Below, one piece after another: positions 15,913 to 23,704 of a stretch of 38,445 bases of DNA. Under the pieces are notes generated by a model. It saw nothing but the letters and a program-made list of their open reading frames with translations, made no database searches and was not told the DNA's origin. Numbering within the stretch: the first letter of the stretch is position 1; every line of letters starts with the position of its first letter. The stretch covers positions 1 to 38,445 of the forward strand of contig CALHBQ010000264.1 of assembly GCA_937930815.1 (NCBI GenBank), in the 5' to 3' direction. Made by a program: the position numbers and the translations under genes. The stretch is from an uncultured Saprospiraceae bacterium (GTDB taxonomy: Bacteria; Bacteroidota; Bacteroidia; Chitinophagales; Saprospiraceae).

Positions 15913-16740
15913 TTATATCTTGGTTTGAATCCAACCCAAAATTTCATTGAAAACTTCCTCTTTATCCAAGTCATTATGGATTTCATGTTTTGAGTCTTCC
16001 CACATTTTAAAAGTAATATCTCCAGATACTCTTTCGGCAAATTGCTTTGTTGCTTCTGGCGAAATTACTGGGTCGGCACTTCCATGATTCATCATCAAAG
16101 GAACTTTTATTTCACCTGAATATTGGTTAAGCCAATCTGCATTATCGAGCATTGCAGCGCCACATGCAGTCGTGATTTCAAAAACGTTTAGTGGGTCTTT
16201 CGCATACTCCTCAGCGACCGATTTATCTCTTGACAAGCCATCAGGGTTCAAATCATTTGCCAAGGAAAGCGTTGGTATTAATTTACTCAAAGCTCTGCCG
16301 ATAAATACCTTAAAAGCTGGCGGCTGAAAACCTAATTGAATCCATGGCCCAGTGACCACTGCCACATCCACATTCGGTTCTCTTTTTATTAAATGAAAGA
16401 GCGTCAAATGGCCTCCTTGACTATGACCGTAAAGCACAACTGGAAGGTTTGGTAGCTCACTTTTCGCCTTTTCAATTACCAGTGCGATTTCATCTACAAT
16501 CGCATCATGCGATGGCGTGTGGCCTCGTTTTCCTTCCGATTTGCCATGTCCTCGCCTATCATATCCAAAAACTGAAAATCCGTTTTTATTAAAAAAATCG
16601 GCGACGTGATCGTAGCGATTGATATGCTCTCCAAATCCATGAACCAAAACCAACACAGCTTTTGGTTTTTCAATTAGCCAATCTCTGGTGTAAAGAGATA
16701 AACCATCAGAAGTTTTGAGTGTAGATTCTTGAACTTGCAT
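15913..16740 (-). CDS. Monoacylglycerol-lipase-like alpha/beta hydrolase
   Basis: 275 residues, no signal peptide, so probably cytoplasmic. The fold signatures are the oxyanion-hole strand VLVHGFGEH (about 32-39), GYDRRGHGKSEG (59-70) and the nucleophile elbow GHS107QGG. The acid is D223 in HGSADPVIS and the histidine is H252 in KHEIHND. This arrangement is that of monoacylglycerol lipases and lysophospholipases of the Hydrolase_4 family, which hydrolyse medium- and long-chain monoglycerides or related esters. The gene lies downstream of, and codirectional with, a 3-hydroxyacyl-CoA dehydrogenase gene (111-bp gap), which would fit lipid use, but the gap contains its own palindrome, so cotranscription is uncertain. 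Confidence 0.92.
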   Translation of the reverse strand: MQVQESTLKTSDGLSLYTRDWLIEKPKAVLVLVHGFGEHINRYDHVADFFNKNGFSVFGYDRRGHGKSEGKRGHTPSHDAIVDEIALVIEKAKSELPNLPVVLYGHSQGGHLTLFHLIKREPNVDVAVVTGPWIQLGFQPPAFKVFIGRALSKLIPTLSLANDLNPDGLSRDKSVAEEYAKDPLNVFEITTACGAAMLDNADWLNQYSGEIKVPLMMNHGSADPVISPEATKQFAERVSGDITFKMWEDSKHEIHNDLDKEEVFNEILGWIQTKI

Positions 16741-16772
16741 AGTTTTGGAATTTAAAATGAGTAAATGATAGA

Positions 16773-16839
16773 ATGATTAAATGGACGCTTTTGCTTAGAA
16801 TTTTAGATTTTCTTATGCAATTGCATTCCATTTAATCAT
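16773..16839. repeat. 13-bp inverted repeat ATGATTAAATGGA
   Basis: ATGATTAAATGGA at 16773-16785 is the exact reverse complement of TCCATTTAATCAT at 16827-16839, with a 41-nt spacer. The right arm continues into ATCATTTCAAAATTTAATCA. A similar ATCATTTCAAATTTATTCAT run lies at 14524-14543, beside the stop of the leftward gene at 14547, so this may be a dispersed repeat of 3' gene ends. Confidence 0.5.
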
Positions 16840-16851
16840 TTCAAAATTTAA

Positions 16852-17739
16852 TCATTTGAAAGAAGGTGAAACAACCAAGTCTTTTGAACCTGGCGTATAT
16901 TTATAAAATCCTTCTCCACTTTTTCTACCTAATTTACCTGCCATCACCATATTTACAAGTAACGGACATGGTGCGTATTTAGGATTTCCAAGTCCTTCAT
17001 GTAATACTCGACAGATTGCTAAACAAACATCCAATCCTACAAAATCAGCTAATTGTAACGGCCCCATTGGGTGTCCCATACCGAGTTTCATGACGTTGTC
17101 AATTTCTTCAACGCCAGCAACTCCTTCATGTAAAGTAATGATTGCCTCGTTGAGCATTGGAACCAAAATTCTATTTGCCGCAAATCCAGGGAAATCATTT
17201 ACTTCAACTGGAATCTTTCCAAGGTCTTTCGATATTTGAAGGATTTTCTTCGTAACCGATTTTGAAGTTGAATAGCCTGGGATCACTTCTACCAATTTCA
17301 TCACTGGCACTGGATTCATAAAGTGCATACCGATTACTTTTTCTGGGCGATTGGTTGCCGCAGCGATTTTAGTAATTGAAATGGAAGATGTATTCGTAGC
17401 TAAAATCGCTTTTTTAGGAGCAAATTCATCCATTGATTTGAAAATTTTCAATTTCAAATCTACATTTTCAGTGGCAGCTTCAACGACCAAGTCAGCTCCT
17501 TTTACGCCTTCTTTCATATCTGTGAAAGTAGCGATTCCTTCTATCGTCGCTCTTTTTACTTTTTCAGTGATTTTTTCTTTTTTGACCATTCTATCCAAAT
17601 TTTTGGCGATAGTCAAAATTGCTTTTTCCAAAGCTTTTTCAGAAATATCAATCAAATTAACTTCGTGGCCTTTCATGGCAAAAACGTGAGCGATACCATT
17701 TCCCATGGTTCCTGCTCCTATAACTGCTACTTTACTCAT
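16852..17739 (-). CDS. hbd: 3-hydroxybutyryl-CoA dehydrogenase
   Basis: 295 residues. An NAD-binding Rossmann domain (VAVIGAGTMGNGIAHVFA at about 4-21) is followed by the active-site segment GMHFMNPVPVMKLVEVI, with the catalytic histidine in HFMNP. The C-terminal helical domain has FPGFAANRILVPMLNEAI and LGMGHPMGPLQLADFVGLDV, ending EGFYKY. The enzyme interconverts acetoacetyl-CoA and 3-hydroxybutyryl-CoA (or other short 3-hydroxyacyl-CoAs) in beta-oxidation or in butyrate and PHB routes. The single-domain length shows it is not a FadB-type fusion. NAD versus NADP use is not decidable by eye. It has its own upstream region containing a 20-bp inverted repeat. Confidence 0.95.
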   Translation of the reverse strand: MSKVAVIGAGTMGNGIAHVFAMKGHEVNLIDISEKALEKAILTIAKNLDRMVKKEKITEKVKRATIEGIATFTDMKEGVKGADLVVEAATENVDLKLKIFKSMDEFAPKKAILATNTSSISITKIAAATNRPEKVIGMHFMNPVPVMKLVEVIPGYSTSKSVTKKILQISKDLGKIPVEVNDFPGFAANRILVPMLNEAIITLHEGVAGVEEIDNVMKLGMGHPMGPLQLADFVGLDVCLAICRVLHEGLGNPKYAPCPLLVNMVMAGKLGRKSGEGFYKYTPGSKDLVVSPSFK

Positions 17740-17824
17740 TCTTTTGTTTTTAAAATTTGCGCGAAAATATGAATATTCGGATTAATAAAATTAGTTATTA
17801 AAAAAAAACAAAATAGACATGGAC

Positions 17825-17906
17825 AGGACACGGATTAAACGGATATTGAAAGATAAAAACGGATCAATCTGTTCAAATCCTAATGAATCCGTTTAATCCG
17901 TGTCCT
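17825..17906. repeat. 20-bp perfect inverted repeat with internal ACGGAT copies
   Basis: AGGACACGGATTAAACGGAT at 17825-17844 is the exact reverse complement of 17887-17906. Between them, a weaker AACGGATCAATCTGTT hairpin lies at about 17859-17874. The element sits between the stop of the Nudix gene and the start of the dehydrogenase gene. The unit ACGGATTAAACGGAT is of a type I remember from dispersed intergenic repeats of Bacteroidota and other bacteria. It may terminate the Nudix transcript, although no T-run follows. Confidence 0.7.
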
Positions 17907-17921
17907 ATTTTCAAATTCAAA

Positions 17922-18530
17922 TCAAGAATTCAACACCTCCAAAATATTCCCATAAATAGGAGAACACTCTTCCAAAAAGTCCTCCTTTTTCATCCAACGA
18001 CATTCCTCAATATCTTCCTCGGTTTGAGGAACAAGTTTGGTTTTTGGCGCCGACATCTTATACCAGTAAGAATATTTTAAAATTCTTCTATCTTTTAAAG
18101 TATAGGTATGAAGTGTTCTGCAAATTTTCTTTCCTAATTCAATATTAGAAATTCCAGTTTCTTCTTCGACTTCTCTTACGGCTGCTTGCTTTTTCGTTTC
18201 ACCTTTATCGATTTTCCCTTTGGGTAAATCCCAAAAATCTCTTCGAAACATGACCAGAATCTCTCCTTTTGGGTTTGAAACAACCCCACCGGCTGCTTTT
18301 ATTATTTTGTAAAGCGTTTTGAAATCACTCCATAATTTCTTCAAATCAGCGCCGTGAATCGTCACTGAATTAAAGCGTTTTGTCTTCTCCAACATATCCG
18401 CAACTTGCAGCAATTGCTTGGTTTTTCCAGCATATCGGACCGTCAAATTCTCCCCATTCCCCATAACTGGCGAAAACTTCGCAGTTTCAATTAAAATTAA
18501 AGGGGTTTCATTTATATAGATTTTGTACAT
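17922..18530 (-). CDS. Nudix hydrolase
   Basis: 202 residues from the start at 18530 (MYKIYINETPLILIE). The frame is open 38 codons further upstream, but that would run through pyrE, so the internal ATG is chosen. The Nudix box G-x5-E-x7-R-E-U-x-E-E-x-G-U is complete: G105, E111, R119-E120, E123-E124, G126. Unusually there are about 75 residues ahead of the Nudix domain (which starts near AAGGVVSN), suggesting a small added N-terminal module. Nudix enzymes hydrolyse nucleoside diphosphates linked to a moiety X; the substrate cannot be predicted here. Its start codon overlaps the -7 box of the divergent pyrE gene, so the two promoters are likely to interfere. Confidence 0.93.
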   Translation of the reverse strand: MYKIYINETPLILIETAKFSPVMGNGENLTVRYAGKTKQLLQVADMLEKTKRFNSVTIHGADLKKLWSDFKTLYKIIKAAGGVVSNPKGEILVMFRRDFWDLPKGKIDKGETKKQAAVREVEEETGISNIELGKKICRTLHTYTLKDRRILKYSYWYKMSAPKTKLVPQTEEDIEECRWMKKEDFLEECSPIYGNILEVLNS

Positions 18531-18533
18531 TTG
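18526..18533 (+). promoter_or_regulatory. -7 box (TACATTTG) for pyrE, overlapping the Nudix start codon
   Basis: TACATTTG matches TAnnTTTG exactly and is followed by CGC. It gives a leader of about 36 nt before the pyrE ATG at 18576. Its bases 18528-18530 are also the start codon of the leftward Nudix gene. Confidence 0.6.
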
Positions 18534-18575
18534 CGCTGCTTTTTTTGGAAGCTGATTAAAATTATAAAAAGACAT

Positions 18576-19202
18576 ATGGGAATAGCATCCGCGATTGCTC
18601 GTAAACTGCTGGAAATCAAGGCTATAAAACTTAGCCCGCACCAACCATTCACTTGGGCATCAGGAATTCTATCTCCAATCTACTGTGATAACAGAATCGC
18701 TCTTTCGCATCCTGAGAAACGCAATTTTATAAAAAATAGTTTTATTCAAGAAGTAAAGTCGCTTGGAGATTACGATATAATTGCTGGCGTCGCAACCGCC
18801 GGCATCCCAATGGGAGCTATTTTAGCCGATGCATTGGACAAGCCATTCATCTATGTGCGTTCAAAAGCAAAGGGTCACGGTCGCCAAAATTTGATCGAAG
18901 GAGAGGCGCCAAAGGGGTCAAGAGTTTTAGTGATTGAAGATTTGATTTCGACTGGCGGAAGTAGTTTACAGGCCGTTGATGCTTTGATTGAAGCAGGTTT
19001 TAAAATAACGGGGGTGATGGCCATCTTCACTTACGGCTTTCAACAATCTGTCGATGCATTTTCAAAAGCAAATTGCAAATTAGTTACTTTAACCAATTAT
19101 GGAATTCTATTGAAGGAAGCCGAAAAATTGGGCTATATAAAAAAAGAAGATCAGCAGTTACTAAAAGAGTGGCGGGAGGATCCTAAAAACTGGAAAAAAT
19201 AA
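18576..19202 (+). CDS. pyrE: Orotate phosphoribosyltransferase
   Basis: 208 residues from ATG at 18576 (MGIASAIARKLLEIKAIKLS). The frame is open 15 codons upstream to 18531, but this start fits the family N-terminus and lies after the promoter box. The enzyme joins orotate to PRPP to give OMP in pyrimidine synthesis. The PRPP-binding motif VLVIEDLISTGGSS is at about 117-130, with the acidic pair E121-D122. The flexible catalytic loop with K97, K99 and H101 (RSKAKGHGRQN) and the orotate-binding SGILSPIYCDNR are present. The M42 peptidase gene follows 14 bp downstream and is probably cotranscribed. Confidence 0.96.
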   Translation: MGIASAIARKLLEIKAIKLSPHQPFTWASGILSPIYCDNRIALSHPEKRNFIKNSFIQEVKSLGDYDIIAGVATAGIPMGAILADALDKPFIYVRSKAKGHGRQNLIEGEAPKGSRVLVIEDLISTGGSSLQAVDALIEAGFKITGVMAIFTYGFQQSVDAFSKANCKLVTLTNYGILLKEAEKLGYIKKEDQQLLKEWREDPKNWKK

Positions 19203-19216
19203 TTTAAAATTAAATA

Positions 19217-20350
19217 ATGGCAAAAGGAAAATCAAAGAAAAGTACTCCTAAAGCTCCAAGAGTCGTTACCAAGAAATCAGAGACTTTTCTAAAAAAGTAT
19301 CTCAACAATACCTCACCTACGGGGTTTGAGATGGAAGGCCAAAAAGTATGGTTGGAATACTTAAAGCCATATATTGATGAATGGAAACTTGACAATTACG
19401 GCACTGCATACGGGATCATAAATCCTGGCAAAAAATACAAAGTGGTCATTGAAGCGCATGCTGATGAGATCGCTTGGTTCGTAAATTACATTTCTGAAGA
19501 CGGGTTTATTTCTGTTATTAGAAATGGAGGTTCGGATCACTTGATTGCTCCAGCCAAAAGGGTAAAAATTTGGACTCGTCACAATGGCCCTATTAATGGT
19601 GTTTTTGGTTGGCCAGCCATTCACACAAGGAAAGGAAAAGCAGGATCTTCACTCAACCCTACGATTGAAAATATTTTTATTGACGTCGGAGCGAAAGATA
19701 AAGAGGAGATTTTGGCAATGGGCATCCATGTTGGAAACGTCGTTACGTTTATTGACGAAATGATGGAGTTGAATGACCGATTTTATGTCGGTAGAGCTTT
19801 AGATAATAAAATGGGTGGCTTTTGCATCGCAGAAGTCGCAAGACTTCTGAAAGAAAACAAAATCAAGTTGCCTTACTCACTTTATGTAGTAAACGCTGTG
19901 CAAGAAGAGATTGGATTGAGAGGTGCTCAAATGATTGCTGATACCATCAAACCAGATGTTGCTATCGTTACAGACGTGACTCACGACACTAATACTCCTA
20001 TGATAAAGCAAAAGGTGGAAGGTGATAAAAAATGTGGTCTCGGCCCTTCTATTGCTTATGCACCTGCTGTTCAAGGAAAATTGCGTGATTTGATAATTGA
20101 TACCGCAGATGAGAAAGGAATTCCTTTCCAACGTTCTGCTTCTTCGCGTTCTACCGGAACAGATACTGATGCCTTTGCTTACTCTAACGGAGGTGTTCCA
20201 TCAGCGTTGATTTCGTTGCCACTAAGATATATGCATACGACTGTCGAATCAGCTCATAAAGATGATGTCAACAACTTGATTATGTTGATTTATGAGACTT
20301 TGCTAAAAATTGAAGATGGGATGAGTTTTAAATATTTTGAAAAACTTTAA
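19217..20350 (+). CDS. M42-family metallopeptidase (glutamyl aminopeptidase/TET type)
   Basis: 377 residues. M42 enzymes are cytoplasmic dizinc aminopeptidases that form large tetrahedral or dodecameric shells and trim oligopeptides. Expected residues are present: H81 and D83 in EAHADEIAW, the bridging D196 in RALDNKMGG, the catalytic E230 and adjacent E231 in AVQEEIGLRGA, D253 in VTDVTHD, and the last zinc-ligand His in RYMHTTVE. The N-terminus has an added basic tail (MAKGKSKKSTPKAPRVVTKK) of about 20 residues ahead of the domain, which is not typical. Family members are sometimes annotated as endoglucanases; the residues seen argue for a peptidase. It follows pyrE by 14 bp. Confidence 0.95.
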   Translation: MAKGKSKKSTPKAPRVVTKKSETFLKKYLNNTSPTGFEMEGQKVWLEYLKPYIDEWKLDNYGTAYGIINPGKKYKVVIEAHADEIAWFVNYISEDGFISVIRNGGSDHLIAPAKRVKIWTRHNGPINGVFGWPAIHTRKGKAGSSLNPTIENIFIDVGAKDKEEILAMGIHVGNVVTFIDEMMELNDRFYVGRALDNKMGGFCIAEVARLLKENKIKLPYSLYVVNAVQEEIGLRGAQMIADTIKPDVAIVTDVTHDTNTPMIKQKVEGDKKCGLGPSIAYAPAVQGKLRDLIIDTADEKGIPFQRSASSRSTGTDTDAFAYSNGGVPSALISLPLRYMHTTVESAHKDDVNNLIMLIYETLLKIEDGMSFKYFEKL

Positions 20351-20376
20351 AACATCAAATTCCTTGAATACAAAAG

Positions 20377-20411
20377 AGAGCAATTAAGTAAAATAATTGC
20401 TCTTTTTTTTT
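20377..20411. terminator. Bidirectional terminator between M42 peptidase and 20413 gene
   Basis: AGAGCAATTA pairs with TAATTGCTCT around a 7-nt loop and is followed by nine T residues rightward; an A-rich left side makes it less strong leftward. It lies 27 bp after the M42 stop. Confidence 0.85.
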
Positions 20412-20412
20412 G

Positions 20413-20856
20413 TTAAAAATCTAAAACAGGCCAATCTTTCAAGCATCCCCAAAGCGACCTTTTCAAAGATTCGTTTTTTTCAATTTTGGAAATTGAATCT
20501 GCCTGCATGATGGTCAAACCATTTATTTCTACAGTATTATATTTTGGTAAATTGATATTCAATCCAAACTGATTGGGTGATACTTCAAAAAAGATAATTT
20601 GTTCGATTGCTGTATTTTTTTTCAACTGAGAGATCGACAAGTATACATCATTGACAGGAAGCAGAAAAACATCCTCCTCCAACACTACTTTTTTAGCATT
20701 TAATATCTTTTTCAAAAACTCAATATTAATTTCATTGTTTTCTTCTTTTTGAATAACGATCAAAAACTTTCGTTTTCCATTACCAAAAAACTGTAAACCC
20801 TCATTTTCTAAGGTAGAAACAGACAATAGCTCATTCTTTATAAATATAGATCTCAA
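20413..20856 (-). CDS. Hypothetical protein, 147 aa
   Basis: A soluble mixed alpha/beta protein without a signal peptide or membrane segment. It has alternating hydrophobic strands (KFLIVIQKEE, VFLLPVNDVYLSIS, IEQIIFFEVSP, YNTVEINGLTIMQAD) and a C-terminal amphipathic helix with a cluster of basic and aromatic residues (LKRSLWGCLKDWPVLDF). I do not recognise the family. It stands alone, convergent with the M42 gene and divergent from ilvE across 200 AT-rich bases. Its codon use looks like that of its neighbours, so it is probably a real gene. The size and the final LKR-x-LW-x-x-LK pattern suggest a small accessory subunit, but that is only a guess. Confidence 0.75.
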   Translation of the reverse strand: MRSIFIKNELLSVSTLENEGLQFFGNGKRKFLIVIQKEENNEINIEFLKKILNAKKVVLEEDVFLLPVNDVYLSISQLKKNTAIEQIIFFEVSPNQFGLNINLPKYNTVEINGLTIMQADSISKIEKNESLKRSLWGCLKDWPVLDF

Positions 20857-21056
20857 AATAATATTTTATATTTTTAATATAATCAGAATATAACCTAATT
20901 TTCGGAAGAAATTTGTCGGTAAAACAGAATTAGATTAAAAAAATGACTAATTTTGGGATAGCCTAACAAATTAATTTTCTGTAAAGTTAACCTCATCAAC
21001 TTCAGAAATTAATTATTTGCCTGATTATTTACCTATCACTAAATAAAACTCATTTC

Positions 21057-22133
21057 ATGAAAATTTCAATCACTAAGTCCGAACAGTCTCGCTTATCACA
21101 AATTGATTTTGATAATATTCCATTTGGAAGAACTTTCTCTGATCATATGTTTGTAGCAGATTTTAAAGACGGACAGTGGGGAGATTATCGCATTATACCT
21201 TTTGGATATATGCAAATGCACCCTGCGATGATGGGACTGCATTATGGCCAATTGATTTTTGAAGGAATGAAGGCGACCAAAATGCAAGATGGGACACCTG
21301 TTTTTTTTAGACCTGAAATGCATTCAGCTCGATTGAACAGATCAGCGGCTCGTATGAAAATGGCTGAATTTCCAGAGGATGTGTTTTTAGAAGCGATTCA
21401 TACTTTGGTCAGTATGGAACAGGGTTGGATTCCACCTGCTGAAGGTAGTGCTTTGTACATTCGTCCTTTTATGTTTGCAACTGATGAGTTTATTGGAGTT
21501 AAACCTTCAAAAACCTATCGTTTTGTAATTTTCACTGGCCCTGTTGGACCTTATTATCCTAAGCCAGTGAGCCTTTTATCGGAGCAAAAATATACCAGAG
21601 CCGCTCCAGGTGGTTTTGGCGAAGCAAAAGCTGCTGGAAATTACGGTGGTTCTTTGTTGCCAACTGAGCTTGCAATCGCTCAAGGTTATGACCAAATTTT
21701 ATGGTTAGATGCTTTAGAATACAAATATGTCCAGGAAGCAGGGACTATGAATCTGATGTTTGTCATTGGCGACACGGTTGTCACTCCTTCGACAACAGGT
21801 ACTATTTTAAAAGGAATCACGAGAGATACTATTCTCAAAATTTGTGACTATAAAGGAATCAAATTTGAGGAACGAATGATTACAATTGATGAAATAGTTG
21901 AGGCGCACATGGACGGTCAATTGAAAGAATGTTTTGGAACAGGAACGGCTGCAGTTGTTTCCCATGTTGCAAAAATCAAACATGGAGATATCATCATGGA
22001 ACTACCTCCAATTGAAGACCGAAAAATCGGCCCTGCATTGAAAGATGAAATGAATGGAATCCGGTCTGGAAGAATTGAAGATAGAAAAGGATGGGTCGTT
22101 CCAGTAAAATCTAATCAATTAGCAACTGTTTAA
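21057..22133 (+). CDS. ilvE: Branched-chain amino acid aminotransferase
   Basis: 358 residues, the long (type II) form. It is PLP-dependent and performs the last step of leucine, isoleucine and valine synthesis and the first of their breakdown. The cofactor lysine is K191 in GEAKAAGNYGGSL. Other family segments are LHYGQLIFEGMKA, YIRPFMFATDEFIGVKPS, VGPYYPKPVSLL, QEAGTMNLMFVIGD and the PLP-phosphate loop ECFGTGTAAVVSHV. It stands as a single gene with a strong terminator after it. No clear TAnnTTTG box is visible in the 200 bp upstream. Confidence 0.97.
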   Translation: MKISITKSEQSRLSQIDFDNIPFGRTFSDHMFVADFKDGQWGDYRIIPFGYMQMHPAMMGLHYGQLIFEGMKATKMQDGTPVFFRPEMHSARLNRSAARMKMAEFPEDVFLEAIHTLVSMEQGWIPPAEGSALYIRPFMFATDEFIGVKPSKTYRFVIFTGPVGPYYPKPVSLLSEQKYTRAAPGGFGEAKAAGNYGGSLLPTELAIAQGYDQILWLDALEYKYVQEAGTMNLMFVIGDTVVTPSTTGTILKGITRDTILKICDYKGIKFEERMITIDEIVEAHMDGQLKECFGTGTAAVVSHVAKIKHGDIIMELPPIEDRKIGPALKDEMNGIRSGRIEDRKGWVVPVKSNQLATV

Positions 22134-22150
22134 AATAAAGGTTTTTCAAT

Positions 22151-22190
22151 AAAAAAAGGCCATCACAATTTAAAGTGATGGCCTTTTTTT
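22151..22190. terminator. Bidirectional terminator between ilvE and rluD
   Basis: GGCCATCAC pairs with GTGATGGCC, with flanking A7 and T7 extending the stem to about 16 bp around an 8-nt loop. It serves ilvE rightward and rluD leftward. Confidence 0.92.
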
Positions 22191-22210
22191 ATTACTATTA
22201 TTTTCAATTA

Positions 22211-23266
22211 TCAGAGCAACTTCTGCTTTTGATTATTCACGTAACCTCGCCACTTCTCAAGTGCAGCCACAAAGTCCTCAGGAAGCTCTGCATGGAATAA
22301 CATTTCCTCTTTAGTGATTGGGTGAACAAAACCTAAAGAACGCGCGTGTAGCGCCTGACGAGGCATTAATTTAAAGCAATTGAAAACAAATTGCTTGTAT
22401 TTAGAAAAAACTGTTCCTTTCATGATTCTATCACCACCATATCGTGCATCACTAAAAATCGGATGCCCCATATTTGACATATGAGCACGAATTTGGTGCG
22501 TACGTCCGGTCTCCAATCTACACTCAATCAACGAAACATAGTACATCGGTTCAATTACATCATAATGTGTAATAGAATTTTTTCCACCTTCCATCGAGTC
22601 ATCATAAACCATCATTTTTCGACGGTCTTTTGGATTTCTTCCAATGCGAGATTCAATTCGACCCGACTTTTCATCGGGTTCCCCCCAGATAAGTGCATGA
22701 TACCTACGATAAGTCGTATGATTGAAGAACTGCTTCGCGAGATGAGTCAACACTTCTGGAGTTTTACCGACAACCAGCAAACCAGAAGTATCTTTATCAA
22801 TACGATGCACCAGTCCAAGTCGATTTTCAGGGTCTCCATCTTGTACCGGAAGATCTTTGAAATGGTATGCCAATGCATTAACCAAAGTTCCTGAATAATT
22901 GGCCACACCAGGGTGCACAACCATACCTGCTGGTTTATTTACAACCAGCAAGTAATCATCTTCATAATAAATATCTAAAGGAATATCTTGAGGAATTGGT
23001 GGGATCGAATCTTCAAATTCTTTTTTGAAAATTACTTCAATTTTATCATTAGGTCTAATCATGTAATTAGACTTAATAATTTTTCCATTCACCGTGACAT
23101 CACCCCTTTTAATACCGTTTTGAATTCGGTTTCGGCTAATTTTCTCAATTTTAGTCAAAATAAATTTGTCTATCCTAACCGATCCTTGCCTTGGATCAAC
23201 CACTATAGTATGCTTATCTACAAGCAATTCCGACAATGATTCATCCTCTAAATCTATAAAACTCAT
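22211..23266 (-). CDS. rluD: 23S rRNA pseudouridine synthase, RluD family
   Basis: 351 residues from ATG at 23266 (MSFIDLEDESL). An ATG 13 codons upstream is in frame, but a -7 box (23292-23299) lies between the two, so only the internal start is likely to be transcribed. An N-terminal S4 RNA-binding domain (about 30-90: VRIDKFILTKIEKISRNRIQ) precedes the RluA-type catalytic domain. The catalytic Asp is the first D of HRIDKDTSGLLVV, preceded by YLLVVNKPAGMVVHPG and followed by LETGRTHQIRAHM. RluD modifies helix 69 of 23S rRNA; the S4 domain and length favour RluD over RluA, but RluC-like specificity cannot be excluded. Confidence 0.93.
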   Translation of the reverse strand: MSFIDLEDESLSELLVDKHTIVVDPRQGSVRIDKFILTKIEKISRNRIQNGIKRGDVTVNGKIIKSNYMIRPNDKIEVIFKKEFEDSIPPIPQDIPLDIYYEDDYLLVVNKPAGMVVHPGVANYSGTLVNALAYHFKDLPVQDGDPENRLGLVHRIDKDTSGLLVVGKTPEVLTHLAKQFFNHTTYRRYHALIWGEPDEKSGRIESRIGRNPKDRRKMMVYDDSMEGGKNSITHYDVIEPMYYVSLIECRLETGRTHQIRAHMSNMGHPIFSDARYGGDRIMKGTVFSKYKQFVFNCFKLMPRQALHARSLGFVHPITKEEMLFHAELPEDFVAALEKWRGYVNNQKQKLL

Positions 23267-23291
23267 GTGTGTAGATTTTTCTATTCGAGTG

Positions 23292-23299
23292 CAAAGGTA
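23292..23299 (-). promoter_or_regulatory. -7 box (TACCTTTG) deciding the rluD start
   Basis: Read leftward, TACCTTTG matches TAnnTTTG exactly and is followed by CAC. It gives a transcript start near 23286 and about a 20-nt leader to the ATG at 23266, which excludes the upstream in-frame ATG at 23305. Confidence 0.65.
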
Positions 23300-23459
23300 C
23301 TGCAATTATTAAAATCACTATGATTGGTTATTGAATGTGAAGTTAAAATAGCTGAATTTTACGTTTTCAAAGAGCAAGTTAAATGCTTATGTCCAAACTA
23401 CAGCTTTCTCACTCACCAAAGGACATTTAATTAATTCCTAATTGCTTTTAATTACATAT

Positions 23460-23622
23460 TAGTCTTTATTCTAAAATAATTTGTATGCAATCGAAAACTT
23501 CTTTTTCCGCTACTTTTCGTTAAAAAATTGAACAATAGCTAAGGCTATTCTTAAATTTTTTGCCTCAATTAGCAAAAAAATAAGTATCGATTGCTCTACA
23601 ACCCATTTCAGAATAAAGACTA
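23460..23622. repeat. 163-bp nested palindrome with 13-bp terminal inverted repeats (MITE-like)
   Basis: The ends are TAGTCTTTATTCT (23460-23472) and its exact reverse complement (23610-23622). Inside, GCAATCGA (23487-23494) pairs with TCGATTGC (23587-23594), AAAAAATT (23522-23529) with AATTTTTT (23554-23561), and AATAGC (23534-23539) with GCTATT (23544-23549). All pairs are nested about one centre, so the whole element folds as one interrupted hairpin. It has no coding frame. It lies in the 438-base gap between rluD and the gene at 23705, where I see no other feature beyond the rluD promoter. A miniature transposable element is possible. Confidence 0.65.
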
Positions 23623-23704
23623 TTAAGTCCGTTTTAATTTAAGAATTGCTAAATTTATTCTCGAATTAGAATCATTCCTAAACTGTGAACAAAAATTTAT
23701 TATC

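Noticed and set aside
18531-18575. Extended N-terminus for PyrE (and a longer Nudix frame on the other strand)
   Set aside because: The extensions overlap each other's coding starts and the pyrE promoter; family N-termini fit the internal starts.
23306-23459. Small gene between rluD and the palindromic element
   Set aside because: No frame longer than a few dozen codons with protein-like composition; AT-rich sequence only.
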